Source: Lentinus brumalis
Taxonomy: Eukaryota; Basidiomycota; Agaricomycetes; Polyporales; Polyporaceae
Direction of reading: 5' to 3'
DNA length: 64,000 nucleotides
NCBI GenBank assembly: GCA_001792895.1
Contig: MARA01000011.1
Coordinates: 868,001 to 932,000 of the forward strand
Below are positions 22,372 through 32,703 of this stretch, piece by piece. Below the pieces are notes generated by a model. It worked only from the letters and a program-made list of their open reading frames with translations, had not been told where the DNA came from and searched no databases. How positions within the stretch are numbered: position 1 is the first letter of the stretch; every line of letters starts with the position of its first letter. The translations under genes and the position numbers were made by a program.

Positions 22372-23648
22372 ATGGTGCCTTGGAACGCGGCTAAAGCAAA
22401 GGTCCGCCGTTCTGCATGATGCAGAATGCGACAATAGCTGACTAGCCTTCACCGATAGGTTCAACTTCGGTACTATCATCCGTCGCTCGGAGCCAAGCTC
22501 ATTCTTATCCGGGTGCTACTAGGTTAGGCGTGCAGAGACTGCGCACACTTCAGGAGAAGAAAAATGCTCAAGCTAAGGCCTCCCGGAGAGACATCGCCAT
22601 GTTGCTTGAGAAAGGACGGATAGAGACGGCGCGGATCAAGACCGAGAACAGTGAGTGCGTCCTGCCGTATGTCTCTCGGACGGTGGTGCCCACCAGCTCT
22701 CAGTCATCAATGAAGACGTCTATGTCGAACTGCTCGAACTTCTTGAGCTATATTGTGAACTCCTCATAGCGCGGTTCGGGCTATTGGATCAGAAGTCAGT
22801 GAGCATATTACCTACTCCGCTCCACGCACACTCATTCTGTGTCGGCGCAGCACCCGCGAGCCCGACCCGGGAGTTAGCGAGGGTGTATGCGCAATTATCT
22901 ACGCAGCACCGAGGACAGAACTGAAGGGTGAGCCGATCATCGTGCGTATGAGTCTGCCCATACTCAGCGACCTCGCAGAGCTACACATCCTCCGTGACCT
23001 CCTCATGCACAAGTATGGCCGTGAGTTCTCGTTGGCTGTCATGGAGAACCGTGATGGCTGTGTCAGTGAACGGGTGCGTCTTCCCCCTCCAACCCCACAA
23101 GGCCTAGCCATGAAACACGCCACACCAGGTCGCGCGGAAACTGAATGTGGCGACACCGCCTTCATCGTTGGTGGATGCCTACCTGTCAGAAATCGCCAAA
23201 GGCTACGGGATCGCCTGGTCTCCGCCCAATCCGGAGGGTACGAATGATGGACAAGATGACGGGCCTGAAGGAGGCGTCAAGGTGAGAGACAAAACCGCCT
23301 CCCAGCTACAGGAATCACCACATGACTGACCGGTACCTGTCGGCATGCATACCTCATGTCCATGCTCACACCATGCAGGAGGCCGCAGACAAGAAGGCTG
23401 CGCAAGGCGAGCCCGCGTCACCCAGGCCGCTCGACGCTGTTGCAATATCGGCGGAAGCAAGGAGCGCGGGGGTGCGGACGCCTAAGCTTCCAGAACTTCC
23501 CGCGGAAGAGGAAGCGCCGCTTGCGCGCAGCGAGAAGACAGCAGCGACACCGAAACTTGCTCCGTCTGCGGATCCCTCGAAGAAGGACGAGGAAGAAGAC
23601 GAATTCGATGTCCTCGCTAAGCGGTTCGAGGCCCTCAAGAAACGGTAG
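22372..23648 (+). CDS. IST1: Ist1 family ESCRT-III-associated protein, regulator of Vps4
   Basis: Ist1 binds ESCRT-III subunits and tunes the Vps4 ATPase in multivesicular body sorting. Eight exons join perfectly in frame to give 284 residues: 22372-22401, 22459-22469, 22523-22650, 22704-22794, 22851-22927, 22979-23073, 23129-23281 and 23379-23648. The second exon is only 11 nt and encodes VQLR of the conserved helix. The Ist1 (DUF292) core is clear: VPWNAAKAKVQLRLGVQRLR, QAKASRRDIAMLLEKGRIE, TARIKTENIINEDVYVELLE, LLIARFGLLDQNTREPDPGV, and LHILRDLLMHKYGREFSLAV. The C-terminal ~110 residues are acidic and Ala/Pro-rich and end in EDEFDVLAKRFEALKKR, which looks like a C-terminal MIT-interacting motif (MIM1-like). 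No frame anomaly is present. Confidence 0.95.
22459..22469 (+). other. IST1: 11-nt microexon of the Ist1 gene
   Basis: GTTCAACTTCG is flanked by AG (22457-22458) and GT (22470-22471). Including it restores the conserved Ist1 N-terminal helix reading KVQLRL; skipping it breaks the frame. Introns on either side are 57 and 53 nt. Confidence 0.85.
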
Positions 23649-26557
23649 TGGCATTGCGTTGTTCGACGGCGGAATGGGAAGGAATATCCTTTGTTGTATG
23701 TACGTGTACAGATGCACGATTTTCTTCGCCCACGGTCCCCTCAGTTCCGTGACCGAAGGCCGCACTCCAGGAGCTATCGTGGCATCTATGAATTAGGCGT
23801 GCCGGAGCGAGATGATCCTAACCTCGCTCTCGAGAACCCCATGTGCAGTTCATCTGACGGGATTATCGCACACCGGCGGACTTGTTGTCATTGATGCAGG
23901 CAGCCTCAACAGAGCCGTTGCCAACGGATGTACTGATGAGCTCAGTGATGGACGCGAAACGCAAAAGGCAAAACCGCACGCGAGTACTGTAATCGTTAAT
24001 CTCGGGGAACTCCAGAGGAAATTCCAGTCACTTGGGCTCCATCTATGGAGTCTTCCCTGTACGCCCAAATACGCGTGCTTAACAAAGTAGTTGTGGTGAC
24101 TATGACGGGCGGACCCCCAATTGTCTCGCGCAATATACAGGTGCCACCTCGCTCGCACGAATGCTGAGGTTCGAAGGTTGCGTGCGGCATAATCTCCGGG
24201 GTATTGCGGGGTCTCTAGAGAGACTGGCGGGGTTCGCGACTACCGCCGCCGGATGGTGATAATTGTTGCGCATCCGGCTGCCGGTGATCGTCACGCGCAG
24301 GTGAGGCAACGCGAAGCTTGGGCGAAGCCCCGTCATGATCTCGCCTGTTCCAAGGAATCCCGGCGGGTGTTCGGGTAAGTCCATGAGATATGACCCGAGG
24401 GTTTGCGATGTTCTCTGATGCTCCTGGCGTATTTGTTGCTTCCGGCGGTACTTATAACAATCTGCCACCAAGCAACGGCTTTATGTATGTACATCTATGT
24501 ACATAGATCACTCTGAGTCCAAGGAAAAACGCAAAGGAATCTGCGATACCATCATATCAGTGTACAACAAGAAGCTCGACTCGGCCCGCCACAGCACGGA
24601 CGAAATATTCCTGAGAAGTGAGCACCGGGACAGGGAAATGTACAGTAATCGTGTTGACGGCCACCGTTGAGTGTGAGTACGGGAGCTCGACGGCAGTATA
24701 TCGACCAGTAGCTCTGTACAGGTAGCGATCCAGTGCATTGTGAGATCCTTCGGCACCGTCTATATCCTCCGCTGTAGTTCCCTCTAATGAAGGGATAGTC
24801 TGCCAAGCTGGCGAAGTCGTGGGGAACACGCAAGAAGTCCCGGACGGCGTGCATGTGCTTACCTGACGGGCATTGGCAAAGCTGAGCAGTCCCGGCCGAG
24901 GCGACGGCGGCGGCATACAGGGTCCTCCGGATGCTCAGGGCAGTCTTCGCCGGGTCTTCAATCCGAGTGGACCTGGGATGAACTGACAGCCTGACCTGGG
25001 GTATAGACTCGATGAACTGCATGTCAACGACGGCCTGGCATCACTTCTCTGGGTCTGACGCTCGACTGGGAGTCGAGACGTACGCATTCGAGTTCGGCTC
25101 TTCCATACCAATGAGCGTACAGGGTATACTTATAGGCCGCAATGGAGCCAGTCTCTTGGATTGGTTGACGAACGTTCTGTAGTATGCATGGCGCTGCATC
25201 GCGAGCCTAGAAGAGGTTGTACCCACCCGGAAGACGTCCTCATTGTTGCGAATCTCCGGCAGCATGTCGGACGCTGCGGGTGTGCTGGCCATGCCACGGG
25301 GAGTATAACCATCTGGGGAGCCTGGAACGGCCGGTGTTGGGAACGCTAATGCAAGCGGCTCCCTGGAACGTGTGCGGTAGGATGTAGCCCAGCGCGGCTA
25401 CCCAGAGCAATAGCCTCTGTGCCTCCGGGGGCACTAGGTCGCCCTTGGAGGATGGTACCGCTTCGGCGCATGTGCGAGGCTAGGCAAACCTAGTTGGAGG
25501 TGTCCACTGATGTCTACCTGTCTGGTCGTATCATCCGAGCGACCGGGTGTTCTTTCCAATAGAGTTTGTAGAGGGCGTCCACCAGCAACAGGAAGACGAC
25601 AGCTGCAGTAGCAGGCGCAGAAACTGCACTGCCCGGATCTCTCTGGCTGGAACGAAAGAAGTGAGTGAAGACGGCAGAGCTTCCCATCTGGTGTGCCGCA
25701 GGAGGACAGCGCCCGACGAATCATCGGCAGTGGCGGAACGAGGGCCTGATCTTGCCGCTGTGTCTCCTCAGCATGGGAATGTTGGAGCTAAGTGCTGTGG
25801 CAGACACGATGTGACTTTGGGAAGCATGTCTGCGCGGTGAGGTCAGCTGGGGAGAGCCAAGTTTGACATGGAAAAGCGGACGCACTGGCAAGGCGCGCAA
25901 TCTGACACGCAGCGGTGGGCGACGCATGCGCTGCGTGAGGATCCACGAGCGAACATATCACCATAGTCTACAAGTACACCCGGATAGGCGCGGTGAGTCT
26001 GAGCCTGTGCAAACCTGCGACTTCTGCATGAGAAATGAAGAGCCGTGCTCCGCCGAAGCCGAGCGTGGTGTGAGACTGCGGGCGACGTTGTTGACGGTCG
26101 CAAGAGAGCACAGACCGGATCACACAGCCGTGGCGGCGGAGGGCGTGTCGGGGTCGAGTGCAGGTCGCAGCACGCGCTGGCTGACGGGCCGATGCGGGAG
26201 ACAAGTGCAGGGCGCGGACAAGGCGCGGACAGCTGTGGGCGGAGGAGGGCCGGAGAGGCAGCCACAAGCGGGCCACGCCAGGCCCTCGGGATGATTGAGG
26301 TGTCGGACGCTTTCCTCGTTTGGCAGGAGAGACTCCGCGTCCCGGCGGGCGTCACGCATCGGTGAACGGAGATGCCTCAAGGGACCAATCGTGATGGGGC
26401 ACGTGAGACTCCGATTCGTGCGGGATTCGGTTCTCGTCCATGTCCTCCGCCGTTGAGTGGTCGTCCGGTGGCCTGTATATAACCCATCGCTCGCCTCGCT
26501 CGTCCGCCGTTCTCATGCTCATTCCTGTCCTCTCCTCCCCCGTCTCGCCGCCAGTAC
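23649..26557. other. Gene-poor stretch with unassigned coding-like fragments on the minus strand
   Basis: No complete gene could be built. Minus-strand fragments at about 24.5-25.7 kb look partly protein-like. One encodes a hydrophobic run (APATAAVVFLLLVDALYKLYW), one encodes EAQRLLLWVAALGYILPHTFQ, and one contains LPEIRNNEDVFRV followed by AYYRTFVNQSKRLAPLRPI. They could belong to a small intron-rich membrane protein or to a decayed gene, but frames and splice sites do not join convincingly. The plus-strand end of the region, from about 26.4 kb, is the promoter of the downstream methyltransferase gene. Confidence 0.35.
26476..26482 (+). promoter_or_regulatory. TATA box of the LaeA-like methyltransferase gene
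   Basis: TATATAA lies 76 bp upstream of the ATG at 26558, followed by a pyrimidine-rich tract reaching the start codon. Position and context fit a fungal core promoter. Confidence 0.5.
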
Positions 26558-28079
26558 ATGCAAGCAACATACGCCTACATGTCTTCTCCTCATGATCGCA
26601 CAGACGACGACGAGATGGATCTCGAGAGCGACCGCTACTCCGTCGCCTCCAGCATGCACTACGCGGAGAGTGTCTCGACATCCGCCACCTCACATGACTG
26701 GGAGATGCGCTCCGCCTCGCCCGCACCCTCTGTATACTCCATGACAAGTTCCCTGCGGGCATCATCATATCGGGAGGAGTTTGGGAGAGGGATCAACAAC
26801 TACTCGGAGGTATATCGGCTGCCTGCAGATGATGAGGAGTTCGAACGGTTAGGTGCGCACCTCCGGTTTTTTCGCCCCGAAGCTTCCTGACCTCGGGGCG
26901 CAGACCATCAGCACATCATGTTCATGGAAGTCATGGGCAAGTATCCCCGCCACTTCCCGAAATTCTCGCAGACGACACGCCAGGAGTGACGAAGGCGGCT
27001 CTTGATCTTGGGTGCGGGAGTGGCAGCTGGTACGTACGGCCTATTCCCGCGAACGCGCTGTGCCTGACTTCCATGTCGCCAGGGTGCTTGACGTTGTACG
27101 AGATTTCCCACATATCAGCGCGGTCGCGGTCGACCTCGTTCCCATGCAGGCTACGTGAGTGGTCGTGTGTGTCACGACCGGTGCTTTTTGCTGATGCTTC
27201 CCGAGGCAGCAACATGCCGCCCAATCTCAGGTAAGGCTCTCCCCGTGCTCTGTGTTACGTCCTGCAGCTCAAGCGTGTGTACAGGAGCGAGGTCGACGAC
27301 GTCAACCTCGGGCTGCAGCACTTCTACGACTCGTTCGACGTCGCCCATGCACGCCTGATCTCATCCGGGGTACGTGTTTTGTTCCTGCCCCCGCCTTCCC
27401 ACTCGGCTCCGCGAGCGCCTGAAGACCCGATCTGATCAAATCTCGTTGCAATCTCCGTTGCTTCTCTTTTGCTGATTCTGGCAATGCGCCTCCCTCAATC
27501 TCAGATCCGAGACTATAAGGGCCTGATCGACAACATGGCCCAGACACTGCGTCCCCGGGGTCTCCTCCAGGTGTCCGAGTTCGACTTCCGCGTGTACGAC
27601 GCCAACAAGCAGCCCATCATGCCCAGCCGCCTCGAAGAGGACACCCCGTGCATCGCCCGCTGGATGAATCTCGTCAACATAGCCGTCGAACAGCGTGGGG
27701 GCGAGCCGGACGCCGCCAACCACATACATCGATGGACGACCGAGCATCCTGACCTCGAGGACGTCGTCTGCGGAGAATACTGGTTCCAGACGTGTCCCTG
27801 GAAGCAGGGAAGTGACCCCGAGTCGGCACGCGACAATCGAATAGGTGAACTGATGCGCGAAGATATCTTGGTGCGTCTCGCAATGCCCCCGTGCTGCGGG
27901 ATCTGTTTCTGACCTGCCCTCAGGCGTTCCTAAAATCCGGCCGCCCGCTTCTCCTTGGCAGCGACCTGGATTACGTCCTCGTCGAAGAGCTCGAGATGGA
28001 CGCAATGCGGGAGCTCATGGAGGCCACCACTGAGACGTACATAAGGGTACAAAGCGCGTACGCAAGGAGAAAACCGTGA
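26558..28079 (+). CDS. LaeA-like SAM-dependent methyltransferase
   Basis: Class I methyltransferase related to LaeA, the velvet-complex regulator of fungal secondary metabolism; many basidiomycete paralogues act elsewhere. Start at 26558 (MQATYAYMSSPHDR); an in-frame ATG at 26579 is possible. An acidic Ser-rich N-terminus precedes NNYSEVYRLPADDEEFERLDHQHIMFMEVMGKYP. SAM-binding motif I is LDLGCGSGSWV, followed by VVRDFPHISAVAVDLVPMQAT, MPPNLRSEVDDVNLGL and YDSFDVAHARLISSGI, then LRPRGLLQVSEFDF. Introns use good GT-AG borders, for instance after ADDEEFERL, GSGSW and LISSG. At the four-C run 26945-26948 the frame jumps: GKYP before, then PPLPEILADDTPGVTK one frame over. One missing C restores the canonical GKYPPPLPEIL; no intron fits. 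I treat the gene as intact. Its stop is 565 bp from the left end of the transposon. Confidence 0.88.
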
Positions 28080-28638
28080 GGACTGGGACCTTGGGTTTGG
28101 ACTTCGCTTGCTTGTTACGCTGCATCTGCTTACGCTATTAGTGCCCTAATCGTTACCCCTGCATTTGTATACTAGCACCACATATCCTATCGCTCTCGTC
28201 GCATTGCTTTCAAATCACAACCGTGTTTCCCCTATATCCTCCACGCCCGAAGATGGACTTCCCGAGCAAAGTATTATGATCAGGCCCAGCGCGTACCGGT
28301 ATGTCGTTTTGAGCGGGCAGAAGTAGATCCGGGGCGCGCCCGCGCGACCCACGGCAATGTCAATGTGTGGTATGTATCCATATTCACCGTGCCGATGGCT
28401 ATCTCGAGGCAGCGCGCCCGAGTCAGGAGGAAAGCCGGCGCGGAGCACTAATATGCACACGTGGCTCGCGCAGCTCACCTTCAGGAGATCGCAGACAGGC
28501 TCGAACCGGCATCCAAGCTATGTAACCCCTGTGAAACAGTAGTGTCTTGGATGAGCGGACAAAGCAAAGCTCCAGGGGTAGAATAACATTACAAGCGGTG
28601 GGCAAGTTCGGCGCTTCAATTTCTATCATGCGGTATGC
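28080..28638. other. Intergenic flank left of the transposon; nothing recognised
   Basis: Contains the 3' UTR of the methyltransferase gene and no convincing coding frame. A sequence resembling a tRNA B box occurs near 28500 but lacks the rest of a tRNA fold. Confidence 0.5.
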
Positions 28639-28643
28639 ACCCT
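28639..28643. repeat. Left target-site duplication ACCCT
   Basis: ACCCT directly abuts the left terminal inverted repeat, and an identical ACCCT abuts the right terminal repeat at 32522-32526. This is the expected footprint of a cut-and-paste insertion. Because the repeat is short, chance identity (about 1 in 1,000) cannot be excluded by itself, but it coincides exactly with the inverted-repeat ends. Confidence 0.75.
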
Positions 28644-28668
28644 GTGGGGACCCGCAATGCCTGCAAGC
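28644..28668 (+). repeat. Left terminal inverted repeat of the 3.9 kb transposon
   Basis: Begins GTGGGGACCCGCAATGCC and matches the reverse complement of 32497-32521 at 22 of 25 positions, the first 14 perfectly. The three differences are all transitions (T/C, T/C, A/G). Confidence 0.8.
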
Positions 28669-28729
28669 GTTTTGGAACGCTGAGTCAGCAGACGCCTGCT
28701 CAGGAGACGGTCGCGTTTCACCTTCCAGG

Positions 28730-28767
28730 ACAAGCGAGACGCGGGTACGTGATCGCGTCTCGCTTGT
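28730..28767. repeat. Perfect 14-bp-stem subterminal hairpin
   Basis: ACAAGCGAGACGCG at 28730-28743 is the exact reverse complement of 28754-28767, leaving a 10-nt loop. It lies just inside the left end of the transposon and downstream of the transposase-like gene. It could be a transposase-binding site or a transcription terminator for that gene. Confidence 0.75.
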
Positions 28768-28903
28768 TCTCCTGCTTGTTTTCGACTGCCACAACTGAGA
28801 ATTGGGGCTCAAGACTGCTACGGCAAGACACCGTCGAGGTAAAGTTAACTGCTAGATACTATGCTGTACTGTAAATGACAGATTTACGACATAACTGTGA
28901 TAA

Positions 28904-31900
28904 TCAATCCGTGCTTCTGTCCAACTTCCCAGGTTCGTTCCGCTCTATCGCCTCCAGCAGCGCCGCGAGCTTCTCCGGCTTGTTCGCCATCCTCGACTTT
29001 GGCGGCACCGTACTGTCGCCATACACCTTCTTGTATACGTCAAGCTGGTCTTGTAACTCGGCTTTCTTCAGCTTTGCAAGCTCGCGCACCGCGAAGACCA
29101 GTGGGATCTGCCGCAGCCTCGCCTTCTCCTCTCTCTCTCGCGCCTCCTTCTCTTCTCTCTCCCGCGCTTTCTCCTTGGCAGCGGCGAGAGCATGCTCAAT
29201 CAACTGCTGGCGTCGCTTGGTCTCGTGGCCGCTTTCATCCAGGGCTCGTGCAGCAGCACGAAGGTGCTTCTCGTCCTCCTCATGGCACAGGTAAGTCCTC
29301 ACGAAGTCCTCGGTGTCGTCCGACTCGAACGCTTTGAGCGCGTTGAAGTACGCAAGTGTACCGTTTGGGTTAGACCTTCTCCAGACCCGATATGCACCGA
29401 GTGCACCCTCGTTGTGGTCATTGGTGGGAAGGATGTACGCCGCATCGAGCTCGGCCTCAGAAGCTTGGTCTATCGCGCCGCCTGCCGCAAATTCAACCGT
29501 AAACTTGTCCCATGTGCGAAGCGCACCCTTCAGGAACCCAATCAGGATGTCGCGTAGATGAGGGAGCCCCGAGGCGGCTCGCTGAATAGCTGTGAACACT
29601 TCGGGGCGTTCCCATTCACGGCCATCCAGCGATCCAGTCTTGTACGTGGCTTCCGGTGCGAGCAGAAGGTCCGGGTCCTCGATAAGCCTCTTCACATGGG
29701 CCTTCAGCTTCTCGTGGAGAGGCCCAAGCTTGAGACCATTCTGATGGATACGCGCGACGCGCATGTAGGGATGAGTGACGGCTTCGGCATAAAGAGCGAG
29801 GACAGCTAGCTCTGTCAGGGTAGCGGGGTCCTGGAGGCCGTTGTAGACGTTCTGTTCGATGTTTGTGAGGCCAGGGGACTGCTTCCGGTCACGAACGAAC
29901 TCTAGGAAGGTCAGGTAGTACTCCCGGTTGACCAGTAGCTCGGCGGCAGCGGCGCAATAGGACTGGTAGCGGGTGTTGCTGGTGTCAGGGAAGCGAACAC
30001 CATGCCGCTTCAGGAAATGCTGGAAGTAATACACATATGTGTCATGTTGCCCCTTCTTATCATCCTTGTTATTGAAGATCGCTCCCGCCAGGCTGACAAG
30101 CTTGACAGCGCCGCGAGTAGAAGCCTCCAGTGCCCGCAGTTCCGCAGGTGATAAGCCCTCGGGAGAGGCAAGCGAAGCCGCCGCAAGAGCATCCAGGTCG
30201 ACGTCTCGAAGTGTTGAGGCATTGTCCTTGTTCGCAAGGAGGATAGGTGGGGTAAGTTCAAGCTCTTCCCATGTCGTGGACATCGCAGCGGCCCCCCTTT
30301 GACGCTATTCAAATCCTTGTGCATAGCGCAACCAAGGCGCAGGAACAGGTCGAGGGGACGGCGCTCCTCGCTTGGCAATGCCTCATATAGTTCCTTGCCA
30401 AGTTCCTCGACGGCACGGTTGCAGTGGTCGACGTACACGGCCATACGAGCTTGAGATGTCATGATGGCCCAGCATCCACCTCCTCCAACAGCGTCCACTG
30501 ATGCGGCGGTCGAGCGAAGGATAAGCTGGGACATCTGGGGCGATGGTGTAGCTCCAGAGCCGAGGAACGTGCGAGCCAACAGAAGGCAGGTCATTTCTCG
30601 TTTCCAGGCTATGAGCAGCTGGACAGTCTTGAGCTGATCCGCCGCATGGTCGCCCCCAGCTCCCTTCAGCTTTACAACACACTCCAGGACATCGAGGACG
30701 TTCTGGTTGCGCCTCGCAAAGGGGGATGCACTGTAGGCAACAGTGAGGTTATGGAGCTTGCCTTGCCACCCTTGAAGTTGCGTCTCGCTTGTGTGGTCAA
30801 CACTGGAGTCGACGGCAAGGAAGCGGTTCTTGGGAACAAGTGTGGGGGAGGGATTCTGAGTGTCTCCGTATCGTCTGGGTGCGTGTACGATCATGAACCG
30901 CGCCTCCATGTTGACGTGCCGGTCAGTAGTCGCATCGCCGCTCACAGTAAAACCTGCAAACAATATAGTGGGTAAGTCGGCCAATCATACGCTCAAGAGG
31001 GCTGGGAACTAACTTGGTGACCGCTTGAGCTCGTAGCCAAGCTGAATGTCATAGGCTATCTTCCTTTCCAGAACTGAACGCTGAACTGTACGCCCGCTCA
31101 TCCTTTCTGGAACAGATATTCCGAAAGCAGCCCCAACCTTCTGGACAAGCCCGCCAACCTTCGACTGCGAGCAGCCCGACCGGATGAGCATGCCCGCCAG
31201 GGCCCGTGCCTGCGACGTATAGATTCCTTTCTTCTTCAAGCGAAAGGTGACCGGGCGTATCTTTGCACGTTCCACTCTATCCGCCAGCCGCTTTGGGAAC
31301 CGCGCACAGAGCTTCTCAAGGGTCCGGATGCGTCGATGGCACAGGCGCAGGTCGCCGCGCAGCTCCCTGTTAACCGTCCCTATCCGTGCAAGTACCAACT
31401 CGGCATCTCCCCGCACATGGTCCTCCCGCATCTCCGCGTCCCTCCGTTCTTTTGCCGCCGTGTTCGCCGCCTTCTGGGCCTGACCTAGCACCTCCATACG
31501 CTTTCGCAATGTTGCAAGGCCCTTCTGTGCCCGCTCTAGCTTGCGCCGGTCATTGTGACGCTGCGCCTTGTATCTTCCGAGGAGTTTCCGCAGGTGCTGG
31601 TTCTCCCGTTCCTGCCGCGCAATGTCACAAGCATACCGGTCGCACTCAATCTCTGCACGGCGTAACCTTGCTTGACAGTCCGCCAATGAGGTCGTACTAC
31701 GCGCTGCAGCCTAAATCCAGGTATCAACGGTGAGTACGACTTCAATTCATCATGGATTCTCTTCTACTGACCTGTTCTGGTACAGGATGTATATTCTCCT
31801 TATCTTGGTGCTCCCGCTGTCGGTTTTGCGGGGTATTTAAGGCTTTCAGTGCTTGCTTCCGAGCAGGACTGCGTGTCTTTGGTATGTACCGAGAGCGGGA

Positions 31901-31912
31901 AGCACTGCCCAT
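28904..31912 (-). CDS. Transposon-encoded 962-residue protein with HKDLN...VKGG motif (probable transposase)
   Basis: Three exons: 31772-31912, 31014-31710 and 28904-30953. The ATG at 31912 gives a basic N-terminus (MGSASRSRYIPKTRSPARK). Residues of about 60-170 form a heptad-like coiled coil rich in Arg, Glu and Leu. A helix-turn-helix-like stretch follows (ARALAGMLIRSGCSQSKVGG, then MSGRTVQRSVLERKIAYDIQLGYEL). The core has FTVSGDATTDRHVNMEARF, SSVDHTSETQLQGWQG, GAGGDHAADQLKTVQLLI, GCAMHKDLNSVKGG, GAIFNNKDDKKGQ and DHNEGALGAYRVWRR. I propose the Asp of SGDATT, the Asp of GGDHAADQ and the Glu of HNEGALG as a D-D-E triad. The frame breaks once, right after VKGG, at a six-C plus-strand run (30292-30297). 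One missing base restores VKGGAAAMSTTWEEL. I recall multi-copy fungal proteins with this motif set, but no named domain. Function is inferred from the inverted repeats around it. Confidence 0.8.
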
Positions 31913-32496
31913 GACGCGCTAACTCAGCTCTCTGCAGGGATATAGAGCTTCCTGGTATTACACTGGGACACCTGTGTTAGCTAACACCTCATACTCACCA
32001 GTATCTCACATACCTGCGCACCGTGCACGGTCTCAAGCTGCTTGGAGGAGATACTCCCTCCTGGTTACCAGCGTACGGAGGCTCCCCCAAGAGTGCGTCG
32101 CCATCACGTGACCCCGTCGCGCACGCCGGTGGCTGCTCGCGCGACGCGCGCGTCCCGTCGCGCCTGTACCAGCAATCCGCGAAGGATGTCCGCTTGATGC
32201 AAACAGGTATGCACTTCAGATTTTCTGCGCTCTCATTGTGTTACTGTACACTATGTTTTCGCCGTCCCCTTCTATTAATACATCAATAGGCTCGTGCTCC
32301 AGTAGCCTGAACAGCGGAGACAGCCCCGAAAGTTCGCGTTTTTCGACGCACAGAACATAGCCCCAGCTTTGTACTCCCTATACTACATGTACTTGTGCCA
32401 ACAACACGTCGGATGCCCTTGCCAGCTGTCCCGGACTCTCTGCGACCACTTCAAGGGAGCGCCCGCCGCGGAACAAATACAGACAAACAATACAGA

Positions 32497-32521
32497 GCCT
32501 GCGGGCGTTGCGGGTCCCCAC
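32497..32521 (-). repeat. Right terminal inverted repeat of the 3.9 kb transposon
   Basis: Reads GTGGGGACCCGCAACGCC inward on the minus strand from 32521, matching the left end at 22 of 25 positions. It is followed on the plus strand by the duplicated ACCCT at 32522-32526. Confidence 0.8.
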
Positions 32522-32526
32522 ACCCT
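32522..32526. repeat. Right target-site duplication ACCCT
   Basis: Identical to 28639-28643 and directly adjoining the right terminal inverted repeat. Confidence 0.75.
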
Positions 32527-32695
32527 GAGCGGACACCGGGACTGTCGCCCGCGCTACGGGAACCAATATGGCCACAAGAACAGAGGCTGGAAGGTCCGGT
32601 TCTGGGCCAGCCTATTTATTACGAAACAAACCCGCCGTCAACTGAGCGGACGTACTAGTACAATGACGACCGAACGCAAGTTCAACAGGGCATAC

Positions 32696-32703
32696 ATACG
32701 CAA
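32696..32703. repeat. Left 8-bp target-site duplication ATACGCAA
   Basis: Exact direct repeat of 33264-33271, immediately outside the left inverted repeat of the 560-bp element. Confidence 0.88.

Larger units (their letters stand above)
28644..32521 (-). mobile_element. Complete TIR DNA transposon candidate, 3,878 bp, 5-bp target duplication
   Basis: The left end starts GTGGGGACCCGCAA at 28644 and the right end, read inward on the other strand from 32521, starts with the same 14 bases. Similarity continues to 25 nt with three mismatches (ends GCCTGCAAGC against GCCCGCAGGC). The element is flanked directly by ACCCT on both sides (28639-28643 and 32522-32526), a 5-bp target-site duplication. 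Inside is one long minus-strand gene (28904-31912) encoding a protein with spaced Asp/Asp/Glu blocks that suggest an RNase H-fold transposase. A perfect hairpin lies 86 bp inside the left end. The superfamily is not assigned: a 5-bp duplication and these ends do not match a family I can name with confidence. The intact gene suggests recent activity. Confidence 0.8.

Noticed and set aside
17125..23648. Functional cluster of endosomal genes (Rab5, RasGEF, Ist1)
   Set aside because: Orientations differ, each has its own promoter, and unrelated core genes are interspersed. Chance proximity is the simpler reading.
24486..24512. Short palindrome ATCTATGTACATAGAT
   Set aside because: It is AT-rich, isolated, not near a recognised gene, and within chance expectation over 64 kb.
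26020..26080. Plus-strand CDFCMRNEEPC resembling half of a Zn2Cys6 cluster
   Set aside because: Only part of the six-cysteine pattern is present, the frame has no upstream cysteines or basic linker, and the surrounding frame is low-complexity.
28440..28580. Minus-strand GGTTCGAGCC resembling a tRNA B box
   Set aside because: The putative T-stem pairs poorly, and no matching acceptor stem, D-arm or anticodon arm could be placed at the right distance.
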